A stretch of 64,000 bases of DNA, taken from contig JALUXC010000003.1 in the NCBI GenBank assembly GCA_027019165.1, positions 62,001-126,000 of the forward strand. The letters are read 5' to 3'. Below the pieces are notes generated by a model. It was not told the origin of the DNA. It made no database searches and was given only the letters and a program-made list of their open reading frames with translations. The position numbers and the translations under genes are program-made. Positions within the stretch are counted from its first letter, which is position 1, and each line of letters begins with the position of its first letter. Shown piece after piece: positions 34,617 to 43,007 of the stretch. This DNA is from Pseudophaeobacter sp. GTDB lineage: Bacteria > Pseudomonadota > Alphaproteobacteria > Rhodobacterales > Rhodobacteraceae.

Positions 34617-35468
34617 ATGGATGATCCGAAAACTCTGGTGTCGACCGACTGGCTGGCGGCCCACCTCAAAGACCCCGACCTGCGTATTCTGGACGGCTCC
34701 TGGTACTTGCCGAACGAGAACCGCGATCCCAAGGCGGAATATGATGCCGCCCACATTCCCGGCGCGCGCTTCTTCGATATTGATGACGTGGCAGATCACC
34801 GCTCGGACCTGCCGCATATGGCGCCGCCGGTGGAAAAGTTCATGTCGCGCCTGCGGGCGATGGGCGTTGGCGATGGGCATCAGGTCGTGGTCTATGACGG
34901 CGCGGGCCTCAAATCCGCGGCCCGTGTCTGGTGGCTGTTCCGCCTGATGGGGCAGAGCAATATCGCGGTTCTGGACGGAGGCCTTCCCAAATGGCAGGCC
35001 GAGGGGCACCCCGTTGAAGACCTGCCGCCGGTGATCCGCGACCGCCACATGACCGTGCGCGTGCAGAACAGTCTTGTGCGGGATGTGACTCAGGTGTCGG
35101 CAGCCGCCAAGCTGGGCGATCACGAGATCATCGATGCCCGCGCCGCCGCACGGTTCCGGGGCGAGGTTCCAGAACCCCGCGAAGGCTTGCGCGCCGGCCA
35201 TATTCCGGGTTCCAAGAACGTGCCTTACACCGACCTTCTGACCTCTGATGGGACGATGAAGGACACGGCCGGTCTTCGCAGCACATTCGAAGCCGCCGGT
35301 GTCGATCTTTCAAAACCTGCCATCACCACTTGCGGCTCGGGCGTGACCGCCGCCGTTCTCAGCCTGGCCCTGGAGCGGATCGGCAAGACCGATCATGCGC
35401 TTTATGACGGGTCCTGGTCCGAATGGGGCGCCTTCCCGACCCTACCCGTTGCAACCGGAGAGAACTGA
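34617..35468 (+). CDS. sseA: 3-mercaptopyruvate sulfurtransferase (two-rhodanese protein)
   Basis: A 283-residue protein with two rhodanese domains. The active-site Cys is C239 in ITTCGSGVTAAV; CGSGVTA is the form found in mercaptopyruvate sulfurtransferases rather than in thiosulfate sulfurtransferases. DAAHIPGARFFDIDDV and REGLRAGHIPGSKNVPY are family motifs. It transfers sulfur from 3-mercaptopyruvate to thiols or cyanide. GGGGAGG lies upstream of ATG 34617. Its stop overlaps the start of the next gene, an aminotransferase (TGATG), indicating coupled translation. Confidence 0.92.
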   Translation: MDDPKTLVSTDWLAAHLKDPDLRILDGSWYLPNENRDPKAEYDAAHIPGARFFDIDDVADHRSDLPHMAPPVEKFMSRLRAMGVGDGHQVVVYDGAGLKSAARVWWLFRLMGQSNIAVLDGGLPKWQAEGHPVEDLPPVIRDRHMTVRVQNSLVRDVTQVSAAAKLGDHEIIDARAAARFRGEVPEPREGLRAGHIPGSKNVPYTDLLTSDGTMKDTAGLRSTFEAAGVDLSKPAITTCGSGVTAAVLSLALERIGKTDHALYDGSWSEWGAFPTLPVATGEN

Positions 35469-36652
35469 TGTTCGAGACCCTCAAACCCCAGCCAGCCGAC
35501 AAGATCCTGGCGCTGATGCAGATGTACCGTGAAGACCCGCGCGAACAGAAGATCGACCTTGGCGTCGGTGTCTACAAGAACGCCGAGGGCGTCACCCCGG
35601 TGATGCGCGCGATCAAGGCTGCTGAGCACAAACTATGGGAAGAGCAGACCACCAAAGCCTATACCGGCCTTGCGGGCGATCCCGGCTACGCAGATGCGAT
35701 GATCAAGCTGATCCTGGGCGATAGCGTTGCACGTGGGAACATTGCCGCTGCCGCCACCCCCGGCGGCACTGGTGCGGTGCGCCAGGCGTTTGAGTTGATC
35801 AAGATGGCCAATCCCAAGGCGCGTGTGTTTGTTTCTGATCCGACCTGGCCGAATCACATCTCGATCCTGAAATACGTGGGCATCGAGACCGTCACCTATC
35901 GCTATTTCGACCGCGAAACGCGCGGCGTGAACTTTGACGGGATGATCGAGGATCTGAAGGGCGCCGAAAAGGGCGACGTGGTGCTGCTGCATGGCTGCTG
36001 CCACAACCCGACCGGCGCCAATCTGAACGTGAGTCAGTGGCAGGAGGTGATCGACCTTCTGAACGCACGGGGCCTGATCCCGATGATCGACATTGCCTAT
36101 CAGGGCTTTGGCGATGGTCTGGAGGAAGACGCGGCGGGTGTGCGCATGGTCGCCGCCCAGACGCCCGAATGCCTGATCGCGGCAAGCTGTTCCAAGAACT
36201 TTGGCATCTACCGCGAGCGTACCGGTCTTTTGATGGCGGTGAGCCAGGACGGCAGCGCTCAGGCACTGAACCAGGGCACGCTGGCGTTTTTGAACCGGCA
36301 AAACTTCTCCTTCCCGCCGGATCATGGCGCGCGTCTGGTGACGATGATCCTGAATGATGAGGCTCTGCGCGCCGACTGGGCCGCCGAGCTGGAAGAGGTG
36401 CGCCTTGGCATGCTGGATCTGCGTCAGCAGCTGGCGGATGAGCTGCAGCGCCTGAGCGGCTCGGACCGGTTCGGTTTCATCGCGCAGCACCGCGGCATGT
36501 TCTCTTTGCTCGGCACGACGCCGGAATTGGTGGAGAAGATGCGCGTGGACAACGGGATCTACATGGTGGGCGACAGCCGCATGAATATCGCGGGTCTGAA
36601 CAAGACCACCGTTCCGCTGCTGGCCAAAGCGATCATAGACGCAGGCGTCTGA
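35468..36652 (+). CDS. Aromatic/aspartate aminotransferase (class I PLP)
   Basis: A 394-residue class I aminotransferase starting MFETLKPQPADKILALMQMY. The PLP lysine lies in AASCSKNFGIYRERTG; LLHGCCHNPTGANL and DIAYQGFGDGLEEDA are the cofactor motifs. The subgroup includes TyrB/AspC, which can transaminate aspartate, aromatic amino acids and often cysteine. It overlaps sseA by one base. Conversion of cysteine to 3-mercaptopyruvate by this enzyme would supply SseA; this coupling is inferred from context. Confidence 0.92.
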   Translation: MFETLKPQPADKILALMQMYREDPREQKIDLGVGVYKNAEGVTPVMRAIKAAEHKLWEEQTTKAYTGLAGDPGYADAMIKLILGDSVARGNIAAAATPGGTGAVRQAFELIKMANPKARVFVSDPTWPNHISILKYVGIETVTYRYFDRETRGVNFDGMIEDLKGAEKGDVVLLHGCCHNPTGANLNVSQWQEVIDLLNARGLIPMIDIAYQGFGDGLEEDAAGVRMVAAQTPECLIAASCSKNFGIYRERTGLLMAVSQDGSAQALNQGTLAFLNRQNFSFPPDHGARLVTMILNDEALRADWAAELEEVRLGMLDLRQQLADELQRLSGSDRFGFIAQHRGMFSLLGTTPELVEKMRVDNGIYMVGDSRMNIAGLNKTTVPLLAKAIIDAGV

Positions 36653-36680
36653 CCCGCCCGAGCCTGTGCCAAACTCATGG

Positions 36681-36711
36681 AAAGCGCGCTCCTGCGGGGG
36701 CGCGTTTTTAT
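36681..36711 (+). terminator. Rho-independent terminator of sseA-aminotransferase operon
   Basis: An approximately 8-bp stem (CGCGC/GCGCG with flanking G-U and A-U pairs, loop near TCCTGCGGG) followed by TTTTTATTT, 29 bases after the aminotransferase stop. Confidence 0.75.
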
Positions 36712-36741
36712 TTGGAGCTATGTTTGCTGGAAAAAGGGGGG

Positions 36742-36887
36742 CTCCCGCGCCCGCAGGTGCCTTGCCTTCGGCAAGATCCCCTTGACCCGTGGTGCGGTGC
36801 GGCTTCGGCATGAGGGCTGCGCCGCGTCAGCGGCGCCGGGCCCAACCGCAAAGGTGCAGTCTTTGACTGTGCCGGAGTGGGCGGGAG
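36742..36887. repeat. Cloverleaf-like inverted repeat element, copy C
   Basis: A 146-bp element from CTCCCGCGC (36742) to GGGCGGGAG (36879-36887). The left half-unit (CTTGCC-ttc-GGCAAG, ATCCCCTTGACCCG) matches copy A and copy B with compensated stem changes; the right half-unit, inverted, carries GTGCAGTC/GACTGTGC, GTTGGGCCC and GCGCCGC/GCGGCGC. It lies between the terminators of two convergent genes. Confidence 0.85.
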
Positions 36888-36924
36888 CGCCGCTTTCTCA
36901 AAGCAAAGGACATCGTGGTGGCAA

Positions 36925-36954
36925 AGAAAAACGCGGCCCCTTTGGAGCCGCGTT
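36925..36954 (-). terminator. Rho-independent terminator of glnK-amtB
   Basis: On the minus strand AACGCGGC/GCCGCGTT (8-bp stem, 9-base loop) followed by TTTC, 25 bases after the amtB stop. Confidence 0.75.
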
Positions 36955-36978
36955 CCTTGGTTTGTTATGAGGTGGCGT

Positions 36979-38289
36979 TTAGCCTGCCTTGAACTCCGGA
37001 TAGGCTTCCATGCCCAGTTCCGACATATCGAGACCGGTGATCTCATCCTCTTCGGAGACGCGGATGCCCATGGTTGCTTTCAGGATGAACCAGACAATCA
37101 GCGAGGCCACGAAGGTGAAGATACCGTAGGCGATGATGCCGGTCAGCTGGGTCACGAGGCTGGCTTCACCGTAGAAGATGACAGCGATGGTGCCCCAGAT
37201 ACCTGCCAGCAGGTGAACCGGAATGGCGCCGACCACATCGTCGATCTTGAACTTGTCCAGCATCGGCACGGTGAAGACAACGATCACACCGCCAACAGCA
37301 CCAATCCAGAGCGCGCCAAACAGCGTCGGGGCCAGCGGCTCAGCGGTGATCGAAACCAGACCCGCCAGAGCACCGTTCAGAACCATGGTCAGGTCGACCT
37401 TTTTGTACATCACCTGGGTCAGGATCAGTGCGGTCACAGCACCGGCCGCAGCGGCCATGTTGGTGTTGGCAAAGATACGCGATACGTCAGAGACATCACC
37501 CACGGTGCCCATCGCCAGCTGCGAGCCGCCATTGAAGCCGAACCAGCCGAGCCACAGGATGAACGTGCCGAGGGTCGCCAGGGCCAGGTTGGAACCGGGC
37601 ATCGGATTAACGCGGCCATCCTTGTACTTGCCCAGACGCGGGCCGAGGACGATGGCACCAGCCAGTGCAGCCCAGCCACCCACGGAGTGCACAACGGTGG
37701 AGCCTGCAAAGTCGGAGAAGCCCATTTCGGACAGCCAGCCGCCACCCCACTGCCAGGAGCCGGAGATCGGGTACATCAGGCCGGTCAGGACAACGACGAA
37801 GATCAGGAAGGGCCACAGTTTGATACGCTCAGCCAGGGCGCCGGATACAATGGAGGCGGTTGCCGCCACAAACACCAGCTGGAAGAAGAAGTCAGAGCCA
37901 ACCGACGCATAGTCAAGCGCTGCATCCGCTGCGGATACGCCGACCGCATCCAGAACGGTCTGACCGCCGATGGAGAAGTAGCCGTTGAAATCGCCCGGGT
38001 ACATGGTGTTGAAGCCGACCAGCCAGTACATGATGGCCGCGATCGAATAGAGCGCGATGTTCTTGGTCATCTGCATGGTGACGTTCTTGGAACGCACCAG
38101 ACCGCCTTCGAGCATTGCAAAGCCCGCAGCCATGAAGAACACCAGGAAGCCGGCCATGCAGAACAGCAGGGTCGTCATGATGTAGGGGCCGATTTCGTCA
38201 AAGCCCGGCGCGGCCGCATCCTGGGCCAAAGCCAGACCCGGCAGGGCGGCAAACCCGAGGGTGGCAAGTGAGAGTTTCAGTTTACGCAT
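36979..38289 (-). CDS. amtB: Ammonium transporter AmtB
   Basis: A 436-residue protein with a cleavable-type signal peptide (MRKLKLSLATLGFAALPGLALAQ), eleven hydrophobic helices and Amt signatures (AGFAMLEGGLVRSKNV, DFAGSTVVHSVGGWAALAGA, LGWFGFNGGSQLAMG). The twin-His pore region is visible in VHSVGG and in IPVHLLAGIWG. It imports ammonium at low external levels. It lies 25 bp after glnK, the classical pair in which uridylylated GlnK controls AmtB. GGAGGAAAATAC precedes the ATG. Confidence 0.97.
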   Translation of the reverse strand: MRKLKLSLATLGFAALPGLALAQDAAAPGFDEIGPYIMTTLLFCMAGFLVFFMAAGFAMLEGGLVRSKNVTMQMTKNIALYSIAAIMYWLVGFNTMYPGDFNGYFSIGGQTVLDAVGVSAADAALDYASVGSDFFFQLVFVAATASIVSGALAERIKLWPFLIFVVVLTGLMYPISGSWQWGGGWLSEMGFSDFAGSTVVHSVGGWAALAGAIVLGPRLGKYKDGRVNPMPGSNLALATLGTFILWLGWFGFNGGSQLAMGTVGDVSDVSRIFANTNMAAAAGAVTALILTQVMYKKVDLTMVLNGALAGLVSITAEPLAPTLFGALWIGAVGGVIVVFTVPMLDKFKIDDVVGAIPVHLLAGIWGTIAVIFYGEASLVTQLTGIIAYGIFTFVASLIVWFILKATMGIRVSEEDEITGLDMSELGMEAYPEFKAG

Positions 38290-38314
38290 CTGTATTTTCC
38301 TCCAAAACGAGCGC

Positions 38315-38653
38315 TCAGAGCGCTTCGAGGTTGGTTTCGCCGGTGCGCACCCGCACGGCCTGTGCCACATCCAGGACAAAGATCTTCCCATCGCCGATCT
38401 TGCCCGTGCGCGCGGTGGACGAGATGGTGTCCACCACCTGGTCGGCCAGCTCGCCCGGCACCACGATTTCCAGTTTGACCTTGGGCACGAAGTTCACTTC
38501 GTATTCGGCGCCACGGTAGATTTCCGTGTGGCCTGCCTGGGCTCCAAAGCCTTTGATTTCCGTCACCATCAGACCCGAAACACCGATTTTGGTCAGCGCC
38601 TCGCGGACCTCCTCGAGTTTGAAGGGTTTGATGGCTGCTATGATCATTTTCAT
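38315..38653 (-). CDS. glnK: Nitrogen regulatory protein P-II (GlnK)
   Basis: A 112-residue PII protein. The T-loop Tyr51 that is uridylylated lies in YRGAEYEVNF; TRTGKIGDGKIFV (B-loop) and MKMIIAAIKPFKLEEVREAL are present. It senses ATP/ADP, 2-oxoglutarate and glutamine and regulates AmtB, directly downstream. Upstream (38770-38798) TTGACG and an AT-rich tract could form a promoter. No obvious sigma-54 GG-N10-GC match was noticed. Confidence 0.97.
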   Translation of the reverse strand: MKMIIAAIKPFKLEEVREALTKIGVSGLMVTEIKGFGAQAGHTEIYRGAEYEVNFVPKVKLEIVVPGELADQVVDTISSTARTGKIGDGKIFVLDVAQAVRVRTGETNLEAL

Positions 38654-38970
38654 CTCGACACCCTTTCCTGGACCGTTTTGTCCGCTCCATTCGCACCCGC
38701 AGAAAAGCGGCCACCCCGAGTCGGGGGAACAGTCGGGGCCCGGTTTGACCGGGCGCGACGGGGCGTCGGCCTAATTATTTTGCTTAAAAAAGCGTCAATG
38801 CACGGTTTTTGGGCGGTGTGAGGAGGGAGTTTGCTGCAAAACTGCCCCTCTACAAAGCAGTGGGATGGGTTTATTGTTCCCAAAACGGGCAAACCGGGCA
38901 GCAGAGCAATAAAGCATTAACCAGAACTTTGGTCTGGATGCCGGGCGGAATACTGGACAGCACACCGAGC

Positions 38971-38992
38971 AGATACTGGGCAGATACTGGGC
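38971..38992 (+). repeat. Tandem duplication upstream of the PBP gene
   Basis: AGATACTGGGC is repeated exactly twice (38971-38981 and 38982-38992), 11 bases before the PBP ATG and overlapping its leader. A third partial copy (AATACTGGACA) lies 20 bases earlier. It may be slippage DNA affecting the leader length. Confidence 0.6.
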
Positions 38993-39003
38993 AGGACAAG
39001 GAC

Positions 39004-41211
39004 ATGGCACAAGGATCAGGGCGCAGGCCACTGGTGGCGGAAAAACGCTATCCCAAGGGTGGATCCCGAAAGAGGGCAAAACCGACCCGCAAGCCCGTGC
39101 AAGCCCGGAAGTCTCCCGGTTTGTTAAAACGTATCTTCTTTGGATCTTCGAAAAAGACGCCGGCCAAGCGCAAGCCCGCCGGGCGCAGACGTGGCCTGAT
39201 CGGGACGCTGCTCACTCCATTCCGGTGGCTCTTCCGTCTGGTCTGGGGGTTCACCTGGAGAATTGGGTTGATCTGCTGCGCCTTGGTCGCGCTGGCGGTC
39301 GGCTATCAGTATGTGAAGCTCCCCGAGGTTTCGGCCTTGCTTGACGGGCGCGCGCGCGGCTCGGTCACTCTTTTGGACGCCAAGGGAGAGGTCTTTGCCT
39401 GGCGCGGGGACCAGTTCGGCGGCGTTGTAACTGCTGAAACCGTCTCCAAGCATCTCAGGAATGCGGTGGTCGCCACCGAGGACAAGCGGTTCTATCGCCA
39501 CTTTGGCGTCTCGCCGCGTGGGATCGCCAGTGCCGTGCGCATCAACCTGAGCGAAGGGCGCGGGCCGCTTTCGGGCCATGGCGGCTCCACCATCACCCAG
39601 CAGACGGCGAAACTCCTCTGTCTTGGTCAGGTCTATGACCCCGATGTCTGGGAGAGCGAGCGCGCCTATGAGGCCGACTGCCGTCAGGGGTCCCTGTGGC
39701 GCAAGGCGACCGAAGCCGTCTATGCCATGGCGATGGAGGCCAAATACTCCAAGGACGAGATCCTCTCGATCTATATGAACCGGGCCTATATGGGCGGCGG
39801 GGCCTACGGGGCCGAGGCCGCCGCGCAGCGCTATTTCGGCAAATCCGCCAATCAGCTGAGCGCTGCTGAGGGCGCCATGATTGCCGGCCTTTTGACTGCG
39901 CCGACCTCGCTGGCGCCCACCAACAACCTCAAACGATCGCAGGATCGCGCGGCCACCGTGCTGCGCTTGATGAACGAGCAGGGATATCTGAGCGCAGAGG
40001 AAACCCGCTATGCCCAGAGCCATCCGGCCGTGCTGAGCGAAGCCGCCGAGGCGCGCGCGGGCGGCTATTTTGCCGATTGGGTGATGGACACCGTTCCAAA
40101 CTTCCTGGGCGATCAGACGACCGAGGATGTGGTCATTCGCACCACGCTTGATCAGCGCCTTCAGACAGCGGTCGAGGAGGCGATGAAACATGTCTTTGCC
40201 ACCAAGGTGCGCGAAGGCTCCAAAGCGCAGGCGGCTATTGTGGTGATGAGCGCGGATGGCGCGGTGCGTGCCATGGTGGGCGGGCGCAAGACCCGCGTCT
40301 CCGGCGTCTTCAACCGGGCCACACAGGCCAAGAGGCAGACCGGTTCGGCCTTCAAGCCCTTCGTCTATGCCACGGCGCTCGAGCTCGGGTATTCGCCGCT
40401 CGACCGGGTGCTGGATGCGCCCTATTGCCTGAATATCCCCGGGTCCGGTGAATGGTGTCCGCAGAACTACACGCGCAAATACTACGGCGAAATCACCCTG
40501 ACGCAGGCGCTGCGGGATTCGCTGAATGTGCCCGCCGTGAAGATATCGGAGGCTGTTGGCCGCGATCTGGTACGCCGTGTGGCGGGTGATTTTGGCATCG
40601 ATAACGCGATGGCTGACGGGCCGGCACTGGCGCTGGGTGCTTCGGAAAGCACGCTTCTGGAGATGACAGGCGCCTACGCAGGGATCCTGAACGGCGGCTC
40701 TTCGGTGACGCCATACGGGCTCACGTCACTCAGCCTGGTGGGGGATGCGGAAGCCCTGATGGGATCAAGCGGCGGCATGGGAGAGCGGGTGATCCGCCCC
40801 GAAGCGGCGCGCCAGCTGGTCTGGATGATGGAAAAGGTGATCTCCGAAGGGACCGGCCAGCGCGCCCAGATCCCCGGCTGGCAGGCGGCCGGGAAATCCG
40901 GCACAACCCAGGCGGCACGCGATGCCTGGTTCATCGGCTTTACGGCGGACTATGTGGCTGGAGTCTGGATGGGCTATGACGACAATACGCCACTGACGGG
41001 CGTGACGGGCGGCGGCCTTCCGGCCGAGATTTGGCATGAGGCCATGGTGCGCGTGCACGAGGGGCTGGAGCCAAAGCCTTTGCCGATGCAGGAACCTGCG
41101 CCGGTGGAACTGCCCCAGCAGCCCGCGCCCGGCGTGCGCAACCGCCCCCGTCTGGGTCAGGAGCTTGGCCGCGCTGTGGATGGCATTCTGCGGGACATCT
41201 TTGGAAATTGA
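39004..41211 (+). CDS. Class A penicillin-binding protein (PBP1A family)
   Basis: A 735-residue bifunctional peptidoglycan synthase. The N-terminal 70 residues are extremely basic (KRYPKGGSRKRAKPTRK, KPAGRRRGL) and cytoplasmic; one membrane helix follows (GLICCALVALAVGYQYV). The GT51 glycosyltransferase domain shows ATEDKRFYRHFGVS and GGSTITQQTAK; the transpeptidase domain has SxxK in TGSAFKPF, SxN in DSLNVPAV and KSGTT in AGKSGTTQ. ATG 39004 has AAGGAC upstream; the frame continues to 38809 but contains a duplicated 11-base sequence and no start support. Acts in cell-wall synthesis at the inner membrane. Confidence 0.93.
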   Translation: MAQGSGRRPLVAEKRYPKGGSRKRAKPTRKPVQARKSPGLLKRIFFGSSKKTPAKRKPAGRRRGLIGTLLTPFRWLFRLVWGFTWRIGLICCALVALAVGYQYVKLPEVSALLDGRARGSVTLLDAKGEVFAWRGDQFGGVVTAETVSKHLRNAVVATEDKRFYRHFGVSPRGIASAVRINLSEGRGPLSGHGGSTITQQTAKLLCLGQVYDPDVWESERAYEADCRQGSLWRKATEAVYAMAMEAKYSKDEILSIYMNRAYMGGGAYGAEAAAQRYFGKSANQLSAAEGAMIAGLLTAPTSLAPTNNLKRSQDRAATVLRLMNEQGYLSAEETRYAQSHPAVLSEAAEARAGGYFADWVMDTVPNFLGDQTTEDVVIRTTLDQRLQTAVEEAMKHVFATKVREGSKAQAAIVVMSADGAVRAMVGGRKTRVSGVFNRATQAKRQTGSAFKPFVYATALELGYSPLDRVLDAPYCLNIPGSGEWCPQNYTRKYYGEITLTQALRDSLNVPAVKISEAVGRDLVRRVAGDFGIDNAMADGPALALGASESTLLEMTGAYAGILNGGSSVTPYGLTSLSLVGDAEALMGSSGGMGERVIRPEAARQLVWMMEKVISEGTGQRAQIPGWQAAGKSGTTQAARDAWFIGFTADYVAGVWMGYDDNTPLTGVTGGGLPAEIWHEAMVRVHEGLEPKPLPMQEPAPVELPQQPAPGVRNRPRLGQELGRAVDGILRDIFGN

Positions 41212-41238
41212 AGTGTTGTGCAGGGACGCAGGGAGGCT

Positions 41239-41427
41239 CTCCCGCCCATCTTGTGCGCCCTGACGGGCGCCCCAAGACAGTTGGGCCCGGCGCCGCGCTC
41301 TGCGCGGCGCAGCCGCACTTCGACCCTGGACGGAATCGCTCACCGCAAACGAAACAGCGCCGCGCAGAGCGCGGCGCCATGCCCAACGGGGCAGAAGCAT
41401 TTTCAAATGCTGATGTCCGGGCGGGAG
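41239..41427. repeat. Cloverleaf-like inverted repeat element, copy D
   Basis: A 189-bp element with exact ends CTCCCGCCC (41239-41247) and GGGCGGGAG (41419-41427). Two half-units face each other: left GCGCCC/GGGCGC, GTTGGGCCC, GCGCCGCGC-tct-GCGCGGCGC; right GCGCCGCGC-aga-GCGCGGCGC, GCCCAAC, GCATTT/AAATGC. The two internal hairpins are inverse copies. It lies between the convergent PBP and mlaC genes. Confidence 0.88.
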
Positions 41428-41464
41428 ATCTCCGGCCCCGCCGAGATAAGCCCGATGCCGCGTG

Positions 41465-42052
41465 TCAGCTCAGGCGTTTGAGTTCAGAGATCATCTTGTC
41501 GATGTCGCCCTTGTTGCGATCCAGGATCGCTCCAATCTCGGTGCGCTCGGTCAGCAGAAGGTTTACGCCCTCGATATACATGTTGAAGAACAGATCCTTG
41601 CCAGAACGATCTGACACGAGGAAAGTGACCTCGAATGGTGACTGGCCCTGCAGATAGGCAATGGTGGCGACCTCATACCATTTCTTTACCCGCTTGACGC
41701 CGGTGACCTCCAGCCGGCCGCCAATGAATTCGCGGAACCGCTGACCGTACTTGCGCGAAATATACCCTTGGAAGGCCTGCGAGAAGGCTTTCTTTTGGGC
41801 GCTGCTTGCGCGGCGGCCATCAACCCCCATGGCGTAGGCGGCAATGTATGATGTGTCGCTATAGCGTCCAAAGATCCGCTCGAACTCGCGGTACATCGCT
41901 TTTTCCGATTTGCCCGAGTCGATCACCTTGTTGATGTCGGCCACAAGGGCATTGATCAGGCGGCTGGCGGAGCCCTCGTCCAGGGCAGACAGCGCAGCGG
42001 GTGCGGTCAGTGTTGCGGCCCCTGCGGCGGCAAGAAACATACGACGGTGCAT
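41465..42052 (-). CDS. mlaC: MlaC/Ttg2D-family phospholipid-binding periplasmic protein
   Basis: A 195-residue protein with a signal peptide (MHRRMFLAAAGAATLTAPAALSA) and the MlaC core (FERIFGRYSDTSYIAAYAMG, SQAFQGYISRKYGQRFREF, VTFLVSDRSGKDLFFNMYIE GVN, IGAILDRNKGDIDKMISEL). MlaC shuttles phospholipids between the outer membrane and the inner-membrane MlaFEDB. It lies 2 bp after mlaA. The MlaFEDB genes are elsewhere. The name follows the family. Confidence 0.92.
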   Translation of the reverse strand: MHRRMFLAAAGAATLTAPAALSALDEGSASRLINALVADINKVIDSGKSEKAMYREFERIFGRYSDTSYIAAYAMGVDGRRASSAQKKAFSQAFQGYISRKYGQRFREFIGGRLEVTGVKRVKKWYEVATIAYLQGQSPFEVTFLVSDRSGKDLFFNMYIEGVNLLLTERTEIGAILDRNKGDIDKMISELKRLS

Positions 42053-42054
42053 CG

Positions 42055-42819
42055 TTAAAACCCTTCAGTATCCAGTTCGAACGGATCAATTTCCGTGATT
42101 TCCGCACTTTGTCCCAACTCAAAGCGGCGGTTCTGCAGGTAGATCAGGCGCGCCTGAGCATAGCTGTCGGCGCTGTCATAGAGAATGGAGTCAATCGTAT
42201 CAGAATATCTGCCACGATCACCAAGACGACGCACGATCTCAGCGTAAACACCGATGTTGTCGGCTGGATTATGCTCAGCAAAGGAGATCGGATTGGTGAA
42301 AAAATCGACGAAGATGCCCACCGCGTCACGGGTCGTGGAAGGGCCATAGACAGGCAGTTCGACGTAGGCGCCCTCTCCAAAGCCCCAAACATGCAGTGTT
42401 TCACCGAAATTTGTGTCCACCGGAGGGATGTCAAAGGCGCTGGCGGGATCAGACAGGCCGCCAACACCCACGATGGTGTTGATCGCAAAGCGCGCCAGAG
42501 CGATGCCTGATTCCTTGAAGTTGCCCTGCAACAGGGCGTTCACGGCTTGCCCCGGCATCGACAGGTTCTCGGCAAAATGGGAGAAGCTGGTCACCATTGG
42601 ATCGGGCACAATTGCCACATAACCCTTGGAGGCGGGGCGGAAGGCAAGCCGGTCTACGCCCCGGTTGAAGCTGTGAATCGCGCGGTTGGTGTTCTCGTAA
42701 GGGTCAAAGATCTCTCCCGCAGCCCTTGCAGCAGGGTCTTGCGTCGCGCAGCCTGCGATCAAGAACGCCGAAGCTACGAGGGCACAGATCCTAAAAAATG
42801 ATCGCGAAAAAAAAGACAT
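42055..42819 (-). CDS. mlaA: MlaA/VacJ-family outer-membrane lipoprotein
   Basis: A 254-residue lipoprotein: signal peptide with lipobox LIAGC (Cys24), then the VacJ/MlaA domain (DPYENTNRAIHSFNRGVDRL, AINTIVGVGGLSDPAS, GVYAEIVRRL-like region and PVYGPSTTRDAVG). MlaA removes mislocalised phospholipid from the outer leaflet of the outer membrane and passes it to MlaC. It begins the mlaA-mlaC operon. An AT-rich palindrome (GAAATATT-ggg-AATATTTTC, 42864-42882) lies upstream, shared with the divergent type I secretion genes. Confidence 0.94.
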   Translation of the reverse strand: MSFFSRSFFRICALVASAFLIAGCATQDPAARAAGEIFDPYENTNRAIHSFNRGVDRLAFRPASKGYVAIVPDPMVTSFSHFAENLSMPGQAVNALLQGNFKESGIALARFAINTIVGVGGLSDPASAFDIPPVDTNFGETLHVWGFGEGAYVELPVYGPSTTRDAVGIFVDFFTNPISFAEHNPADNIGVYAEIVRRLGDRGRYSDTIDSILYDSADSYAQARLIYLQNRRFELGQSAEITEIDPFELDTEGF

Positions 42820-42863
42820 CGGTTACGGGTTTTCCTTGGTCCGGATTTGGCGCACATCTTGGG

Positions 42864-42883
42864 GAAATATTGGGAATATTTTC
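42864..42883. promoter_or_regulatory. AT-rich palindrome between mlaA and the type I secretion genes
   Basis: GAAATATT-ggg-AATATTTC is an 8-bp dyad with a 3-base centre, in the divergent promoter region. It could be an operator or a promoter element; I cannot assign a factor. Confidence 0.3.
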
Positions 42884-43007
42884 TTATCCCACCCATGAAA
42901 GGCTTTGAAAAACAGACTGTGGCAGAATTGGAACATATTTGCGGGCCCCAGCCGTCTGACCTGCTTTAATATGATCTGTGCGATTTGAACAGGTATTGGA
43001 ACCTGAG

